Below are positions 28,257-38,638 of a DNA stretch of 64,000 nt, in pieces. Source of the DNA: Photorhabdus luminescens subsp. luminescens (GTDB taxonomy: Bacteria > Pseudomonadota > Gammaproteobacteria > Enterobacterales > Enterobacteriaceae); assembly GCF_001083805.1 (NCBI RefSeq), contig NZ_JXSK01000002.1, positions 124,001 to 188,000 of the forward strand, written 5' to 3'. The notes below the pieces were generated by a model. The model was not told the origin of the DNA. It searched no databases and saw only the letters and a list, made by a program, of their open reading frames with translations. The stretch's first letter is position 1; every line of letters starts with the position of its first letter. Both the position numbers and the translations under genes were made by a program.

Positions 28257-30143
28257 TTAAGTAAAAACAGCCTCCCGAATGACCTCCAGTGCAGCAGGAT
28301 TTTCAATCAGAGAGAGATCGCCGGGTTCACGCCCTTCGCATATTGCTTGCATGGTTCGACGCAGCATTTTTCCTGAGCGTGTTTTGGGAAGCTGAGAGAC
28401 AAAATAGATCCGTGCCGGGCGGCCTACGCTGCCAATTTGTTTATTTACTAAATCCATCAAAACCTTTTCCAAAGCAGCAAAATGCGCGGCATTCTGGATC
28501 GCCTTTCCATCTTTGAGAACAGCAAAAGCTACCGCGACTTGTCCTTTGATAGCATCCTTAATGCCAATCACAGCCACTTCGGCAACATCTTCATGGCTGG
28601 CGATACACTCTTCTATCTCCCGCGTTCCCAGACGGTGCCCGGCCACATTAATCACATCATCCGAACGCCCCAAAATAAAATAATAGCCGTCACTATCACG
28701 GATACCCCAGTCAAATGTGGAATAAACAGACTGTTCAAAATGCCGCCAATAGGTATTGATAAAACGTGTATCATCACCATAGATAGTTTGGATACAACCC
28801 GGGGGCAAAGGTCCTTCAATAACCAGCATGCCTTTTTCATTATCACCACACGCTTTGCCAGTCAGTTCATTGATGAGCTTGATATGAAAGCCGTACATTG
28901 GAAAGCCTGGACTACCAAATCGACTCGACCTGTCATCCAAGGCACGGGCAATAGCCATAATCGGCCAACCTGTTTCAGTCTGCCAGTAATTATCAATAAT
29001 AGGGACGTTGATAGCCTCAGCAATCCAGCGAGCAGTATGCTCATCAAGCGGTTCTCCCGCTAAATACAATGACTTAAGTGATGAAATATCGTATTGACCA
29101 ATACATTCAATTGGATATTTTTTCAGTACACGAATAGCTGTAGGTGCTGAAAACATCCGTGTTACTTGATATTTTTCTACTATTTTCCACCAAATACCCG
29201 CATCTGGCCGTATCGGCAGTCCCTCATACATAATCGTCGCCATTCCTGCAATTAAAGGAGCATAAACAATATAAGAATGCCCAACGATCCAACCGATATC
29301 TGAGGTGCTAAAAAACACCTCACCCGCTTTACCGCCAAAAATGATATCCATAGATGTCGCCAGCGCAACGGCATAACCGCCAACATCACGCTGCACGCCT
29401 TTTGGCGTGCCTGTCGTGCCGGATGTGTAGAGCACACAGGAGGTTTCATTTGATTCAAGCCAAGTCACTGGCACATCAGCATCAAAGTGTTCTTGCCGCA
29501 ATGTAGCGAAATCGATATCTCTCCCCGGCACCCAAACCATTTCCGCCAGTCCGCGGTTAACCATCAATACATGGCGGGGTTTGTAGTTCGCCAGTTCAAT
29601 AGCTTCATCCAACAATGGCTTGTAAGGAATGATTTTTCCACCGCGCGATCCTCCATCGGCAGATACCACCAACACCGGCTCAGCATTATCCAGCCGTGTG
29701 GCAAGACTCTGAGAAGCAAAGCCGCCGAAGACAACCGAATGAACGGCGCCAATACGAGCACAAGCGAGCAAAACAAACAGCGCTTCGGCAATCATCGGCA
29801 TATAAACCAGAACTCTGTCGCCTTTTTTCACCCCTAGTGAGAGCATCATCGCAGCCGCTCGATTCACTTCCTGATGCAATTCCCTGAAAGTAAATATTTT
29901 CTCACTATTCGTTTCTGTTGAGATGGTGATAAGCGCTTTAGCATCAGGCTGGCTTTCCAGCCAGCGATCCAACGCGTTATAACATAGGTTGGTTTTTCCC
30001 CCGCAAAACCAACGAGCAAAGGGAGGGTTGCTATGATCCAACACTTGCTCAAACGGATGTTGCCAGAAAATACGTTGCGCCTGTTCAGCCCAAAATGCGT
30101 TGGGATCATCAATAGATTGCTGATAAAAAGCGTTGAATGACAT
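28257..30143 (-). CDS. prpE: Propionyl-CoA synthetase PrpE
   Basis: A 628-aa AMP-forming acyl-CoA synthetase that activates propionate to propionyl-CoA, the entry step of the methylcitrate cycle. The length equals that of enterobacterial PrpE. Visible features are the AMP-binding P-loop YTSGTTGTPKG near residue 240, WWKIVEKYQVT, the DNYWQTETGWP motif near 390, and the C-terminal KTRSGKMLRR lysine motif near 590. AGGAGAGATT precedes the ATG. It is the last gene of prpBCDE, 71 bp after prpD. Confidence 0.97.
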   Translation of the reverse strand: MSFNAFYQQSIDDPNAFWAEQAQRIFWQHPFEQVLDHSNPPFARWFCGGKTNLCYNALDRWLESQPDAKALITISTETNSEKIFTFRELHQEVNRAAAMMLSLGVKKGDRVLVYMPMIAEALFVLLACARIGAVHSVVFGGFASQSLATRLDNAEPVLVVSADGGSRGGKIIPYKPLLDEAIELANYKPRHVLMVNRGLAEMVWVPGRDIDFATLRQEHFDADVPVTWLESNETSCVLYTSGTTGTPKGVQRDVGGYAVALATSMDIIFGGKAGEVFFSTSDIGWIVGHSYIVYAPLIAGMATIMYEGLPIRPDAGIWWKIVEKYQVTRMFSAPTAIRVLKKYPIECIGQYDISSLKSLYLAGEPLDEHTARWIAEAINVPIIDNYWQTETGWPIMAIARALDDRSSRFGSPGFPMYGFHIKLINELTGKACGDNEKGMLVIEGPLPPGCIQTIYGDDTRFINTYWRHFEQSVYSTFDWGIRDSDGYYFILGRSDDVINVAGHRLGTREIEECIASHEDVAEVAVIGIKDAIKGQVAVAFAVLKDGKAIQNAAHFAALEKVLMDLVNKQIGSVGRPARIYFVSQLPKTRSGKMLRRTMQAICEGREPGDLSLIENPAALEVIREAVFT

Positions 30144-30214
30144 AATCTCTCCTAGTGCTGCCGTAGATGATAGAGCGGCACTTTGGGAGAGCGACCGCCG
30201 ATAGCATTACAAAT

Positions 30215-31666
30215 CTAAATAACGTACAAATCGAGGTATTCGTTTACAGGCATGTTTTCCAGTAACGGACGGTCAAGGGAAACAGACTGGATTTTTTTCT
30301 GTTGTGTCTCAGGGAACTGCCGTGCCAGGTTGGTTCTGAATTTTTTCAGCAATAATGGAATGCCTTCCTCACGGCGGCGAGCATGGCCGATAGGGAATTC
30401 AACTTTAACTTCATCAAGCTGGCTGCCATCTGCAAACATAATAGTTAATGCGTTAGCAATAGAACGTTTTTCCGGATCGTGATAATCACGAGTAAAATCA
30501 AGATCTTCAACACACACTATTTTTTCCCGCAATGCATCAATGCGAGGATCTGCCGCAACGCTATCTTCGTAATCCGCCGCAGTCAGATGACCAAAGATCA
30601 AAGGAATCGCAACCATGTACTGAATACAGTGGTCTCTGTCCGCAGGGTTATTTAGCGGGCCTTGTTTATCAATAATCCGTATACAAGCTTCATGGGTTCG
30701 AATGGTGATCTTTGTAATGTCATTGATGGTCTGACCCGCATCTTTCAATTGTTGATGCAGGCTCATTGCCGCTTCCACAGCGGTTTGCGCATGAAATTCT
30801 GCCGGGAAAGCGATTTTAAACAGCACGTTTTCCATCACATAAGAGCCATAGGCACGCTGGAATTTGAAAGGCTGACCATTGAACAGAACATCATAGAATC
30901 CCCACGTTTTTGCGGTTAATACCGAGGGATATCCCATTTCACCCTTTTGCGCCATCAAAGCCAAACGAACGGCGCGAGATGTTGCATCGCCAGCAGCCCA
31001 AGATTTACGGGAACCGGTATTGGGTGCATGACGGTAAGTTCGCAGCGATTGACCATCAACCCAAGCCAGTGATACCGCGCTCAGAATCTCTTCCCGATTC
31101 AACCCTAACATTTCAGCAACAACAGCGGTTGAAGCCACTTTTACCAGCACGACATGATCTAATCCGACTTTATTGAATGCATTCTCCAGTGCAAGGCATC
31201 CTTGAATTTCATGCGCTTTAATCATGCCCGTTAAAACATTTTTGATCGTTAGCGGCTTTTTCCCACTAGCAACGGCATTTCTCGATAGCCAGTCAGCTAC
31301 TGCCAAGATGCCGCCGAGGTTATCAGATGGATGCCCCCATTCAGCAGCAAGCCATGTGTCATTGAAATCTAGCCAGCGGATCATCGTACCAATGTTAAAC
31401 GCCGCCTGTACCGGATCGAGTTGAAACTGGGTTCCCGGCACACGTACGCCATTAGGCACCACTGTCCCCGGCACAATCGGCCCTAGCAATTTTTTACAAG
31501 CCGGGTATTCCAATGCCTCTAACCCACAGCCTAACGTATCCAGAAAGCAGTAATAAGCGGTTTCATAAGCGACGGATGAGGCGATGGAATATCCCATAAC
31601 ATAATCCACAATATCCACAATCACCTGATCGTATTCAGAACGATTGCTTGCAACAGAGGTAGACAT
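30215..31666 (-). CDS. prpD: 2-Methylcitrate dehydratase PrpD
   Basis: A 483-aa MmgE/PrpD-family protein, the family's normal length. It dehydrates 2-methylcitrate to 2-methyl-cis-aconitate without an iron-sulfur cluster. Characteristic segments include [43 protein letters not shown], and [20 protein letters not shown]. It lies between prpC and prpE in the prp operon; AAGGAATTATT precedes the ATG. The product would go through aconitase to 2-methylisocitrate, the PrpB substrate. Confidence 0.97.
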   Translation of the reverse strand: MSTSVASNRSEYDQVIVDIVDYVMGYSIASSVAYETAYYCFLDTLGCGLEALEYPACKKLLGPIVPGTVVPNGVRVPGTQFQLDPVQAAFNIGTMIRWLDFNDTWLAAEWGHPSDNLGGILAVADWLSRNAVASGKKPLTIKNVLTGMIKAHEIQGCLALENAFNKVGLDHVVLVKVASTAVVAEMLGLNREEILSAVSLAWVDGQSLRTYRHAPNTGSRKSWAAGDATSRAVRLALMAQKGEMGYPSVLTAKTWGFYDVLFNGQPFKFQRAYGSYVMENVLFKIAFPAEFHAQTAVEAAMSLHQQLKDAGQTINDITKITIRTHEACIRIIDKQGPLNNPADRDHCIQYMVAIPLIFGHLTAADYEDSVAADPRIDALREKIVCVEDLDFTRDYHDPEKRSIANALTIMFADGSQLDEVKVEFPIGHARRREEGIPLLLKKFRTNLARQFPETQQKKIQSVSLDRPLLENMPVNEYLDLYVI

Positions 31667-31720
31667 AATAATTCCTTGTTAAAAAACACTGATGCAGGAA
31701 TCCCTGCGCCAAAAAGAACG

Positions 31721-32887
31721 TTATCCGCGTGTATCAATTGGCGTAAGTACGCGATTTTCTGGCCCGATGTAATTGGCTGAAGGGCGAATAATTTTGTTAT
31801 CAATACGCTGTTCAATGATGTGAGCAGCCCATCCCGCTGTGCGGGCAATCACAAACAATGGTGTAAACATCGCCGTTGGCACGCCCATCATGTGATAGGA
31901 AACCGCTGAGAACCAATCAAGATTCGGGAACATGTTTTTATTGGCCCACATCACCGTTTCTAATCGATCCGCGATATCAAACATTTTGGTGGTTCCTGCC
32001 TCTTTAGAAAGTTGCAGAGCCACATCTTTAATGACTTTGTTACGGGGATCGGAAATGGTGTAAACCGGATGACCAAAACCGATAATGACCTCTTTTTTCG
32101 CCAAACGCGCCAGAATATCACTCTCAGCCTCATCAGGATTTTCATAGCGCTGTTGAATTTCAAAAGAGACTTCGTTTGCTCCACCGTGTTTTGGTCCTCT
32201 CAACGCGCCAATCGCTCCGACGATAGCGGAGTAGATATCCGTGCCAGTTCCTGCAATAACCCGACTGGTGAATGTCGAAGCATTAAATTCGTGTTCAGCA
32301 TAAAGGACCAAGGAGGTATGCATGGCTTTTTCCCACGATTCATTGGGCTTTTTACCATGCAGGAGGTGCAAAAAATGCCCGCCTATCGACTCATCATCAG
32401 TCTCCACCTCAATGCGACGTCCATTGTGGCTATAGTGATACCAATAGAGCAACATGGAGCTGAGAGAGGCCAGTAATCTGTCAGCAATATCACGCGCTCC
32501 CGCGAGGTTGTGATCGTCTTTTTCAGGCAATGTACAACCCAGAACAGAGACTCCGGTACGCATAACATCCATCGGATGAGCAGCGGCGGGCAAGGTTTCC
32601 AACGCGGCCTTTACACTACTCGGCAGACCTCGCAGTGCGGCTAGTTTCGTTTTATAAGCAGACAATTCAGCACGGGAAGGCAATTTTTCGTGAACCAGTA
32701 GGTATGCAACTTCTTCGAATTCACACTGGGTTGCAAGATCAAGAATATCGTAACCTCGGTAGTGCAGATCATTACCGGTTTTTCCAACTGTACAAAGCGC
32801 CGTGTTACCCGCACTGATGCCAGAAAGGGCTACAGATTTTTTAGGCTTGAAAGTAGTCAACTCAGTCATCGAGTTCTGTTCGCTCAT
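31721..32887 (-). CDS. prpC: 2-Methylcitrate synthase PrpC
   Basis: A citrate-synthase-family enzyme of 388 aa that condenses propionyl-CoA with oxaloacetate. I placed the start at the ATG at 32887 ([10 protein letters not shown]), which has GAGGTG upstream. The longer frame to 32995 enters the prpB-prpC gap without a site. Citrate synthase motifs are visible: [39 protein letters not shown] and GFGHPVY with catalytic histidines, and the aspartate in the later NLDWFSAV region. Second gene of the prp operon. Confidence 0.97.
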   Translation of the reverse strand: MSEQNSMTELTTFKPKKSVALSGISAGNTALCTVGKTGNDLHYRGYDILDLATQCEFEEVAYLLVHEKLPSRAELSAYKTKLAALRGLPSSVKAALETLPAAAHPMDVMRTGVSVLGCTLPEKDDHNLAGARDIADRLLASLSSMLLYWYHYSHNGRRIEVETDDESIGGHFLHLLHGKKPNESWEKAMHTSLVLYAEHEFNASTFTSRVIAGTGTDIYSAIVGAIGALRGPKHGGANEVSFEIQQRYENPDEAESDILARLAKKEVIIGFGHPVYTISDPRNKVIKDVALQLSKEAGTTKMFDIADRLETVMWANKNMFPNLDWFSAVSYHMMGVPTAMFTPLFVIARTAGWAAHIIEQRIDNKIIRPSANYIGPENRVLTPIDTRG

Positions 32888-32948
32888 GGGTATCACCTCT
32901 ACTGTTTTTATGTCATATAAAACGACGAATATCAGGTGGAGCCGTCCG

Positions 32949-33839
32949 TCATTGAGATTTTTTCTTGGAGAAAAGCAGATCCAGTTTTTGTTCAAAATCG
33001 TAGTAATTGATGCTTTCGTATAACTCGTTGCGAGTCTGCATCATGCTAATCACACTCTTCTGTGTCCCCTCGCGACGGAGTGTTGTGTAAACTTGCTCGG
33101 CTGCCTTATTCATTGCCCGAAAAGCAGAAAGCGGATAAAGCGCAATAGAGACATCTACACTTTTCAGCTCTTCGGTCGTGAAAAGTGGAGTCGCGCCAAA
33201 TTCAGTGATGTTGGCTAGTATTGGAACCCCGGTTGTTGACGCAAATGTTTGATACATATGTAATTCAGTGATCGCTTCAGGAAACAGCATGTCCGCCCCG
33301 GCTTCGATATAGGCTTTTGCCCGATCAAGGGCCGCAGCTAATCCTTCAACAGCCAAAGCATCAGTACGAGCCATAATGACAAAATGCCCATCTGTACGAG
33401 CATCGACTGCGGCCTTGATGCGATCAACCATTTCTTCTTTGGATACAATCTCTTTATTTGGGCGATGACCGCAGCGCTTCGCACCGACCTGATCCTCAAT
33501 GTGCAATCCCGCAGCGCCCGCTTTAATCATTGAACGCACTGTACGGGCCACATTAAAAGCAGAAGAGCCAAAACCGATATCAGCATCCACCAACAATGGC
33601 AAATCGCACACGTCGGTAATACGACGGATATCTGTTAACACATCATCCAGCGTTGAAATTCCCAGATCAGGCATCCCCAACGAACCCGCCGATACACCAC
33701 CACCAGACAGATAGATAGCTTTATAGCCAGCCCGTTTTGCCAGTAACGCATGATTCGCATTAATGGCGCCAACAACCTGTAGTGGAGATTCAGCTTCTAT
33801 CGCCTGACGAAATGCCAAGCCGGCAGAGGAAAGTGTCAT
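32949..33839 (-). CDS. prpB: 2-Methylisocitrate lyase PrpB
   Basis: A 296-aa isocitrate-lyase/PEP-mutase superfamily enzyme that cleaves 2-methylisocitrate to pyruvate and succinate. The ATG at 33839 (MTLSSAG) follows GAGG. The family core [13 protein letters not shown], with the catalytic cysteine, and the metal-binding DADIGFG are present. It is the first gene of prpBCDE and is preceded by a sigma-54 promoter, with prpR divergent 317 bp away. Confidence 0.97.
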   Translation of the reverse strand: MTLSSAGLAFRQAIEAESPLQVVGAINANHALLAKRAGYKAIYLSGGGVSAGSLGMPDLGISTLDDVLTDIRRITDVCDLPLLVDADIGFGSSAFNVARTVRSMIKAGAAGLHIEDQVGAKRCGHRPNKEIVSKEEMVDRIKAAVDARTDGHFVIMARTDALAVEGLAAALDRAKAYIEAGADMLFPEAITELHMYQTFASTTGVPILANITEFGATPLFTTEELKSVDVSIALYPLSAFRAMNKAAEQVYTTLRREGTQKSVISMMQTRNELYESINYYDFEQKLDLLFSKKKSQ

Positions 33840-33881
33840 ATACGACCTCGTTGTTATTATAATGAAACACATTTGTTACCT

Positions 33882-33898
33882 AGCAATATGTGTACCAA
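33882..33898 (-). promoter_or_regulatory. Sigma-54 (-24/-12) promoter of prpBCDE
   Basis: On the minus strand the site reads TTGGTACACATATTGCT, close to the consensus TTGGCACNNNNNTTGCT with the correct 5-nt spacer and both GG and GC elements. It is about 43-59 bp upstream of the prpB start, as expected for a PrpR-activated operon. Confidence 0.85.
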
Positions 33899-34032
33899 TA
33901 AAGTCAAAAATAACTAGTCGATTAAAAAGACAAATTCGATTTAAAAGTTAATACTTTGTTTTTTAAACAAAAAATAATATTAAAAATATTTATTAACCTG
34001 TAGAAAAGTACCATTGATAGAAAAACTTATCT

Positions 34033-34065
34033 GTTTCATAATGAACCAATTAGGTTTCATGAAAC
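34033..34065. promoter_or_regulatory. Probable PrpR upstream activating sites
   Basis: A perfect 12-bp palindrome gtttcatgaaac (34054-34065) and a near-palindrome gtttcataatgaac (34033-34046) lie about 135-180 bp upstream of the sigma-54 promoter in the prpR-prpB gap. The tttcat/atgaaa half-sites recur at 34071 (tgaaac). The position and sequence resemble the PrpR sites known in Salmonella. Confidence 0.7.
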
Positions 34066-34080
34066 ACGAATGAAACAATT

Positions 34081-34112
34081 GAGAAACATTGAATTTGAGA
34101 AACATTGAATTA
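34081..34112. repeat. 16-bp tandem direct repeat in the prpR leader
   Basis: The unit gagaaacattgaattt/a occurs back to back at 34081 and 34097, just upstream of prpR. It contains aaacatt, related to the nearby half-sites; its function is unknown. Confidence 0.75.
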
Positions 34113-34156
34113 TTGTGGCGGGAAAAGCAAAAACAGCGTACAGATAGAGGAATAGC

Positions 34157-35830
34157 ATGGCAGAAACACCATCAGCAGAACGTGATAACCGCGATAAACC
34201 GGTCATTTGGACAGTATCTGTTTCCCGCCTTTTCGATCTCTTCCGCGATATCACGCCAGAGTTCGATCATCAGGCTAATATCACGCCGATCCAACTTGGG
34301 TTTGAAAATGCGGTTCAGCATATTCGTCAGCGGTTAACAACTGAATGTTGTGATGCCGTACTCTGTGCTGGCTCCAATGGCGCCTATCTGAAAAGCCGTT
34401 TGTCGGTGCCAGTCATCATTGCTAAGGCCAGCGGGTTTGATTTTATGCAGGCATTAGCCCGTGCACGACAAATCAGCTCCCGTATTGGCGTTATCACCTA
34501 TAAGAATACATTACCTGCACTAGAAGAATTTCAGCAACGGTTCAACTTGCGTATTGAACAACGCAGTTACGTAACGGAAGAAGATGCACGGGCCCAAGTC
34601 AATGCATTAAAAGCGATCGGCATTAAGGTGATCGTCGGCGCCGGGCTGATTACCGATCTCGCCTATGAAGCCGAATTAGTCGGTGTCTTTGTTTACTCTG
34701 CTGATTCTATTCGCCAGGCATTCCGCGATGCATTGGATATCGCCAGAATGACCAAGCTCAACCAAGCTTCAATTTCTGCCTATCCAACCGAGAATAGCTT
34801 GCGTACCCGCCATACTCTCAATGATATCCGTGGAGATTCAGCGGTAATGGAACATGTGCGCAACACGATTATGCTGTACGCCAGCTCGCCTGCCACAGTG
34901 CTAATACAAGGGGAAAGTGGTACAGGTAAGGAGCTGGTGGCACAAGCCATTCACCATGAGTATGCCCTGCGGTATGGTCAGATTGCAGGTAAACATCAAC
35001 GCCCATTTGTCGCCGTTAACTGCGGCGCCATTGCTGAATCCCTATTGGAAGCTGAGTTGTTTGGTTATGAAGAAGGCGCTTTCACCGGTTCACGACGTGG
35101 AGGACGCGCAGGTCTTTTTGAAGTTGCACATCGAGGCACGCTATTTCTGGATGAAATTGGTGAAATGCCGCTGCCTCTTCAAACACGGCTATTGCGGGTA
35201 CTGGAAGAAAAATCCGTTGTCAGAGTAGGAGGACACCGCCCTATTGCCGTTGATGTCCGGATCATCTGCGCCACACATTGCGATTTAGATACTTGGGTTC
35301 AAGAAGGACGTTTTCGAACAGATCTGTTCTATCGTCTGAGTGTATTGCGGATCAACATTCCGGCTCTCAGGGAAAGAGGTCACGATATCGGTATATTGGC
35401 GTTAGAATATCTGCGACGAGCATTTGCTGCCTTGAACTTACCGGTATCACAATCAAGAGTGCAAGAGCTTGCTGCCTGTCAAGAGGCATTGCAAACCTAT
35501 CACTGGCCCGGTAATGTCCGGGAACTACGTAACCTTATGGAGCGGCTCACGTTATACCTCAGCGCCCATCCTGAACATACCTTAACACCGGAATTGATAT
35601 TGGCGCTTTCACCAGAGCGCCAATCTACACTCAATCTGGCAGAACAAAGTATGAAGTCTTTCCCTTCTTTAACTCAACAATCTTCACTTGTCGCACCACT
35701 TTCAGTTCATGAAACCTTGAAACAGTTTTCTGGCAATCACCATGCAACCGCGGAATATCTGGGGATCAGCCGTACTACTCTGTGGCGACGATTGAAGAAA
35801 GAGGTGGCAGAGAATGAGAAAAGGGAATAA
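34157..35830 (+). CDS. prpR: Propionate catabolism activator PrpR (sigma-54 dependent)
   Basis: A 557-aa enhancer-binding protein. The N-terminal PrpR sensor domain (about residues 15-195) should bind 2-methylcitrate. The central AAA+ domain has Walker A GESGTGKE near 252, the sigma-54 contact loop GAFTGS near 306, and Walker [11 protein letters not shown] near 330. A C-terminal Fis-type HTH ends in [15 protein letters not shown] near 535. The ATG at 34157 follows AGAGGAATAGC. It is divergent from prpB, and a sigma-54 site plus palindromes lie between. It ends 4 bp from the convergent GlxA-type gene. Confidence 0.96.
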   Translation: MAETPSAERDNRDKPVIWTVSVSRLFDLFRDITPEFDHQANITPIQLGFENAVQHIRQRLTTECCDAVLCAGSNGAYLKSRLSVPVIIAKASGFDFMQALARARQISSRIGVITYKNTLPALEEFQQRFNLRIEQRSYVTEEDARAQVNALKAIGIKVIVGAGLITDLAYEAELVGVFVYSADSIRQAFRDALDIARMTKLNQASISAYPTENSLRTRHTLNDIRGDSAVMEHVRNTIMLYASSPATVLIQGESGTGKELVAQAIHHEYALRYGQIAGKHQRPFVAVNCGAIAESLLEAELFGYEEGAFTGSRRGGRAGLFEVAHRGTLFLDEIGEMPLPLQTRLLRVLEEKSVVRVGGHRPIAVDVRIICATHCDLDTWVQEGRFRTDLFYRLSVLRINIPALRERGHDIGILALEYLRRAFAALNLPVSQSRVQELAACQEALQTYHWPGNVRELRNLMERLTLYLSAHPEHTLTPELILALSPERQSTLNLAEQSMKSFPSLTQQSSLVAPLSVHETLKQFSGNHHATAEYLGISRTTLWRRLKKEVAENEKRE

Positions 35831-35834
35831 CTAG

Positions 35835-36806
35835 CTAAAATGTCGCCTTAAAGTGCTTACGGTAGTCCTGTGGAGTGCTACCGAACATCCGTAAGAAACT
35901 ACGGCGTAAAGTATCTTCACAACCGAAACCGCAACGGGAGGCTATGCACTTGAGCGATAGCGTAGACTCAACTAAAAGGTGACGCGCCGCTTCCAGGCGG
36001 AATCGCTCCACCGCTTTGGCTGGCGTAATCCCTGCATGTTGGCTGTAGTGGCGCACGAAGCTACGCTCACTCATATTGGCTCTTGCGGCCAAAGCTGCCA
36101 CGGAAAGGTCTCCCGCCAAATTATTGGTCATCCAGGCATGCAGATCTGCAAATTTATTCGTGCTGCTTTGTAATGCCAGTGGAGCACTAAACTGTTCCTG
36201 CCCACCAGGACGTTTAAGAAACATAACGAGTTCCCGCGCAACATCCAGCGCCAGTTTATGACCGAGATCTTCCTCCAACAACGCCAGAGCCAAATCAATG
36301 CCAGCAGTGACGCCAGCCGAAGTCCACACCGGGCCATCCTGAATAAAGATAGGATCACATTCTACCCGCAATTTATTGTAACGCCGGGCCAGTTCGGCAC
36401 AGCTACTCCAGTGCGTGACGACTCTACGGCCATCAAGTAACCCACAAGCCGCCAGAATGAATGCCCCACTGCATACAGACACAATACGTCTGGACAGAGA
36501 TGCATGTCCCTTCAACCAATCACACAATGGCGGATGGTGCGCCGCTGACTCAACGCCAATGCCCCCCGCAACAATCAGAGTATCAGCGGGAGAATCCAGC
36601 TCAGGTAGAGGCTCTGCCTGCACAGTTATGCCAGCCTGCGTCATTACCTGTCCGGGTTCACAAGCTACGACTTTTATGTCATAGGGCCGCCTGTGACCAG
36701 ACTTCTCCGCCAGCTCATTGGCGGTGATGAAGACCTGCAATGGACCTGAGAAATCCAGCAGATTTACGTTGGGGAAGATCAGAAAATAGAGAGTTTTAAT
36801 GTCCAT
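35835..36806 (-). CDS. GlxA-family AraC-type transcriptional regulator with DJ-1/PfpI domain
   Basis: A 323-aa regulator. The N-terminal DJ-1/PfpI-like (GATase1-like) domain (about residues 5-185) keeps the nucleophile-elbow cysteine in VSVCSGAF near 110. The C-terminal part (about 215-318) is an AraC HTH pair, with LAARANMSERSFVRHY and a second helix pair near LKCIASRCGFGCEDTLRRSF. It is divergent from an isonitrile-hydratase-like gene of the same fold, with 177 bp between them, so it probably controls that gene. An inverted repeat tggcgta ... tacgcca lies just upstream. No strong Shine-Dalgarno site is visible. Confidence 0.9.
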   Translation of the reverse strand: MDIKTLYFLIFPNVNLLDFSGPLQVFITANELAEKSGHRRPYDIKVVACEPGQVMTQAGITVQAEPLPELDSPADTLIVAGGIGVESAAHHPPLCDWLKGHASLSRRIVSVCSGAFILAACGLLDGRRVVTHWSSCAELARRYNKLRVECDPIFIQDGPVWTSAGVTAGIDLALALLEEDLGHKLALDVARELVMFLKRPGGQEQFSAPLALQSSTNKFADLHAWMTNNLAGDLSVAALAARANMSERSFVRHYSQHAGITPAKAVERFRLEAARHLLVESTLSLKCIASRCGFGCEDTLRRSFLRMFGSTPQDYRKHFKATF

Positions 36807-36823
36807 AAGACAATTATGGCACC

Positions 36824-36858
36824 TGGCGTAAATCGTCGCAATAATGGCATATACGCCA
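36824..36858. promoter_or_regulatory. Inverted repeat, candidate operator of the GlxA-type gene
   Basis: Arms tggcgta (36824-36830) and tacgcca (36852-36858) are separated by 21 bp, about 18-50 bp upstream of the regulator's start. The spacing would put the arms about three helical turns apart, as for AraC-type dimers. Confidence 0.45.
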
Positions 36859-36983
36859 ATTAATTTACGGTTACAATTGTTCCATCAATTCATCACCGGG
36901 AATACAGATATTCAGCGATCGCTAAAAATAGCGGTATATGAATTTCAGCTCGCTTTTCAATCTCAATTAAGGAAAACGTCTCC

Positions 36984-37751
36984 ATGAAAAATACATCTAA
37001 GGAATATCCTGCGGCATTATCTTCGTTAATGAAAGCATCGTCTGGAGAAAAGCCCACTCTCGCTTTTGTTATTTTCCCAGGCATGACGCCACTTGATATG
37101 ATTGGTCCCGCAACAGTTCTTGAGGTAGGAGGATGGTTAAATATTGAATATGTTTGGCGCGATTTACTTCCGGTGCATACTGAACTGGCACATATATCAT
37201 TCTCGCCGAGCATTACTTTTGAGCAATTAGATAAAGTTGATATCTTATGTATTCCCGGTACAGGAAATCCTTATGCTGTGCTTTCCGAATTAGACATGCT
37301 TGATTGGATACATAAAGTGGGCAGTAAAGCACCTTGGGTCACCAGCGTGTGTACAGGGTCTATCCTGTTAGGGGCCGCTGGTTTGCTGAAAGGGTATAAA
37401 GCGGCAACTCATTGGTCGATGACAGACGATCTCAACGAGTTCGGTGCAATACCAGTCAATAAAAGAGTCGTTATCGATAGAAACCGGGTCACCGGAGGTG
37501 GAGTCACTGCGGGCATTGATTTCGGTTTAACATTGCTTGCTGAAATCAAAGGTGAAGAATATGCACAAGCAGTCCAACTAGCGATGCAATATAGCCCAGA
37601 ACCGCCGTTCAATAGCGGCATGCCAGAACTCGCCGGCAAAGAAATGACTAATGCCACGCTTCAAGCTATATTTTCCAATGTGGAACAACAGACGCCTAAT
37701 TACAAAGAAATATTAATTAAAAGCGCCAAAAGAATATCAGATATCTACTGA
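36984..37751 (+). CDS. DJ-1/PfpI-family protein, isonitrile-hydratase-like
   Basis: A 255-aa single-domain PfpI/DJ-1 protein resembling Pseudomonas isonitrile hydratase InhA, which turns isonitriles into N-formamides. Features: FVIFPGMTPLDMIGP near residue 30, the nucleophile elbow SVCTGS with Cys near 121, the THWSM histidine near 140, and VTGGGVTAGIDFGL near 173. AAGGA lies about 10 nt before the ATG. It is about 25 residues longer at the N-terminus than I recall for InhA. It is divergent from a GlxA-type regulator. Photorhabdus and Xenorhabdus make the isonitrile rhabduscin, which gives a plausible substrate, but other DJ-1 functions are possible. Confidence 0.8.
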   Translation: MKNTSKEYPAALSSLMKASSGEKPTLAFVIFPGMTPLDMIGPATVLEVGGWLNIEYVWRDLLPVHTELAHISFSPSITFEQLDKVDILCIPGTGNPYAVLSELDMLDWIHKVGSKAPWVTSVCTGSILLGAAGLLKGYKAATHWSMTDDLNEFGAIPVNKRVVIDRNRVTGGGVTAGIDFGLTLLAEIKGEEYAQAVQLAMQYSPEPPFNSGMPELAGKEMTNATLQAIFSNVEQQTPNYKEILIKSAKRISDIY

Positions 37752-38120
37752 ATATATTTTCGTATTATGGCTTAATTCAACCTGTTTCAGCGTTCGATTA
37801 TTTACCAATAACGGAAATATTTTCTATTCTAAGAACGGCTAATTCATAGGTGCATAAATCCAGATTTGTTTTTTAGATTAAACGGTATAGGCAACCAATC
37901 CGGTTGCCGCTTCCAAGAGAAAATTTATCGGATTACGATGTTTCGAATATTCTATTTAAGGAATATTCTTTAATTATTCAAATACTATTTCAATTAAAAA
38001 GCTCAATACCAGACAGAAAAAGTATGATTTCAAACTTATCCAAATAATATACCGCTTATATGTAAAGTCTTGCCCACTTATTTACACGAACTTTCATGCC
38101 GATTAAGGTATCGGCATAAG
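37752..38120. other. Intergenic region with two hairpins
   Basis: No gene seen. It contains a perfect 7-bp inverted repeat ggcaacc...ggttgcc (37890-37908) and another, tgccgat...atcggca (38097-38116), directly after the first Rpn C-terminal copy. Neither has a clear T-run. Confidence 0.6.
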
Positions 38121-38327
38121 TCAATCGGCTATTTGTTCAAGCTTATTCTGGCTCAGCACGACGATTTTAATTATTGTTTCAAGGTTAATACCAATGTCTA
38201 TCATTGCATGCGCGATTGTCACAATCGCCAGTTTCCTCCCTATATGTAATCCATCTCGAAATTCTTGTTGGAACTCTTTCTGTTCCAGTTTTTGTTCTAT
38301 TGTTATCAGTAGTTCTTCATATGTCAT
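38121..38327 (-). CDS. Free-standing Rpn C-terminal small protein, copy 1 (68 aa)
   Basis: This ORF matches only the C-terminal segment of the Rpn-family protein encoded 0.4 kb upstream, with a coiled Q/E-rich helix then an L-x-Q-x-x-L-E-Q-I end. It is the more diverged copy (LSQNKLEQIAD). The start ATG has GAGGAGATACTG directly upstream, equivalent to the internal site of the full-length gene. It may be an antitoxin-like short product kept on its own, or a remnant of tandem duplication. The intact frame and ribosome site favour expression. Confidence 0.6.
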   Translation of the reverse strand: MTYEELLITIEQKLEQKEFQQEFRDGLHIGRKLAIVTIAHAMIDIGINLETIIKIVVLSQNKLEQIAD

Positions 38328-38506
38328 CAGTATCTCCTCATATTTCTAGGGGACGGTTCAGCTATTTGCCGGATCAGCCCCTCTTCTAACACGAATCTTT
38401 AAATACCGATTACAGCTCTCAGCACGAATCAGTGATGTATTTGTTCAAGTTCGTTCTGGCTCAGCCCAGTGTTTTTCATTATTGTTTCATGATCGATACC
38501 ATTATC
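38323..38506. repeat. Direct repeat, copy 1 of a 311-bp-period duplication in the Rpn locus
   Basis: About 185 bp nearly identical to 38634-38817. It covers the ribosome binding site and remnant upstream coding sequence of one unit and the C-terminal end of the next, showing that the small genes arose by tandem duplication. Confidence 0.85.
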
Positions 38507-38638
38507 CATCAATGCGCGCACGATTTTCAGACTCGCCCGTTTTTCACCTTTCTGCAATCCTTCCTGGTATGCTTCTTGGTATGTTTCCTGAAATCCTTCT
38601 TGGAACGCTTTCTGTTTCAGTTTTTGCGCTATTGTCAT
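38429..38638 (-). CDS. Free-standing Rpn C-terminal small protein, copy 2 (69 aa)
   Basis: Starts MTIAQKLKQKAFQEG and ends IMKNTGLSQNELEQIHH. The end is the same as the last residues of the full-length Rpn protein; the middle has a longer Q-E-x-Y-Q-E-A repeat stretch. AAGGAGGTACTG precedes the ATG, a near-perfect Shine-Dalgarno site. In known Rpn systems a short C-terminal protein made from inside the gene blocks the toxic nuclease (recalled from E. coli work). This copy has exactly that extent, so an extra antitoxin is my inference; a non-functional remnant is the alternative. Confidence 0.65.
   Translation of the reverse strand: MTIAQKLKQKAFQEGFQETYQEAYQEGLQKGEKRASLKIVRALMDNGIDHETIMKNTGLSQNELEQIHH

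Noticed and set aside
28482-29063. 193-aa plus-strand ORF
   Set aside because: Antisense to prpE with no motifs.
36893-37213. 106-aa minus-strand ORF
   Set aside because: Antisense to the isonitrile-hydratase-like gene, whose family motifs are clear; a shadow frame.
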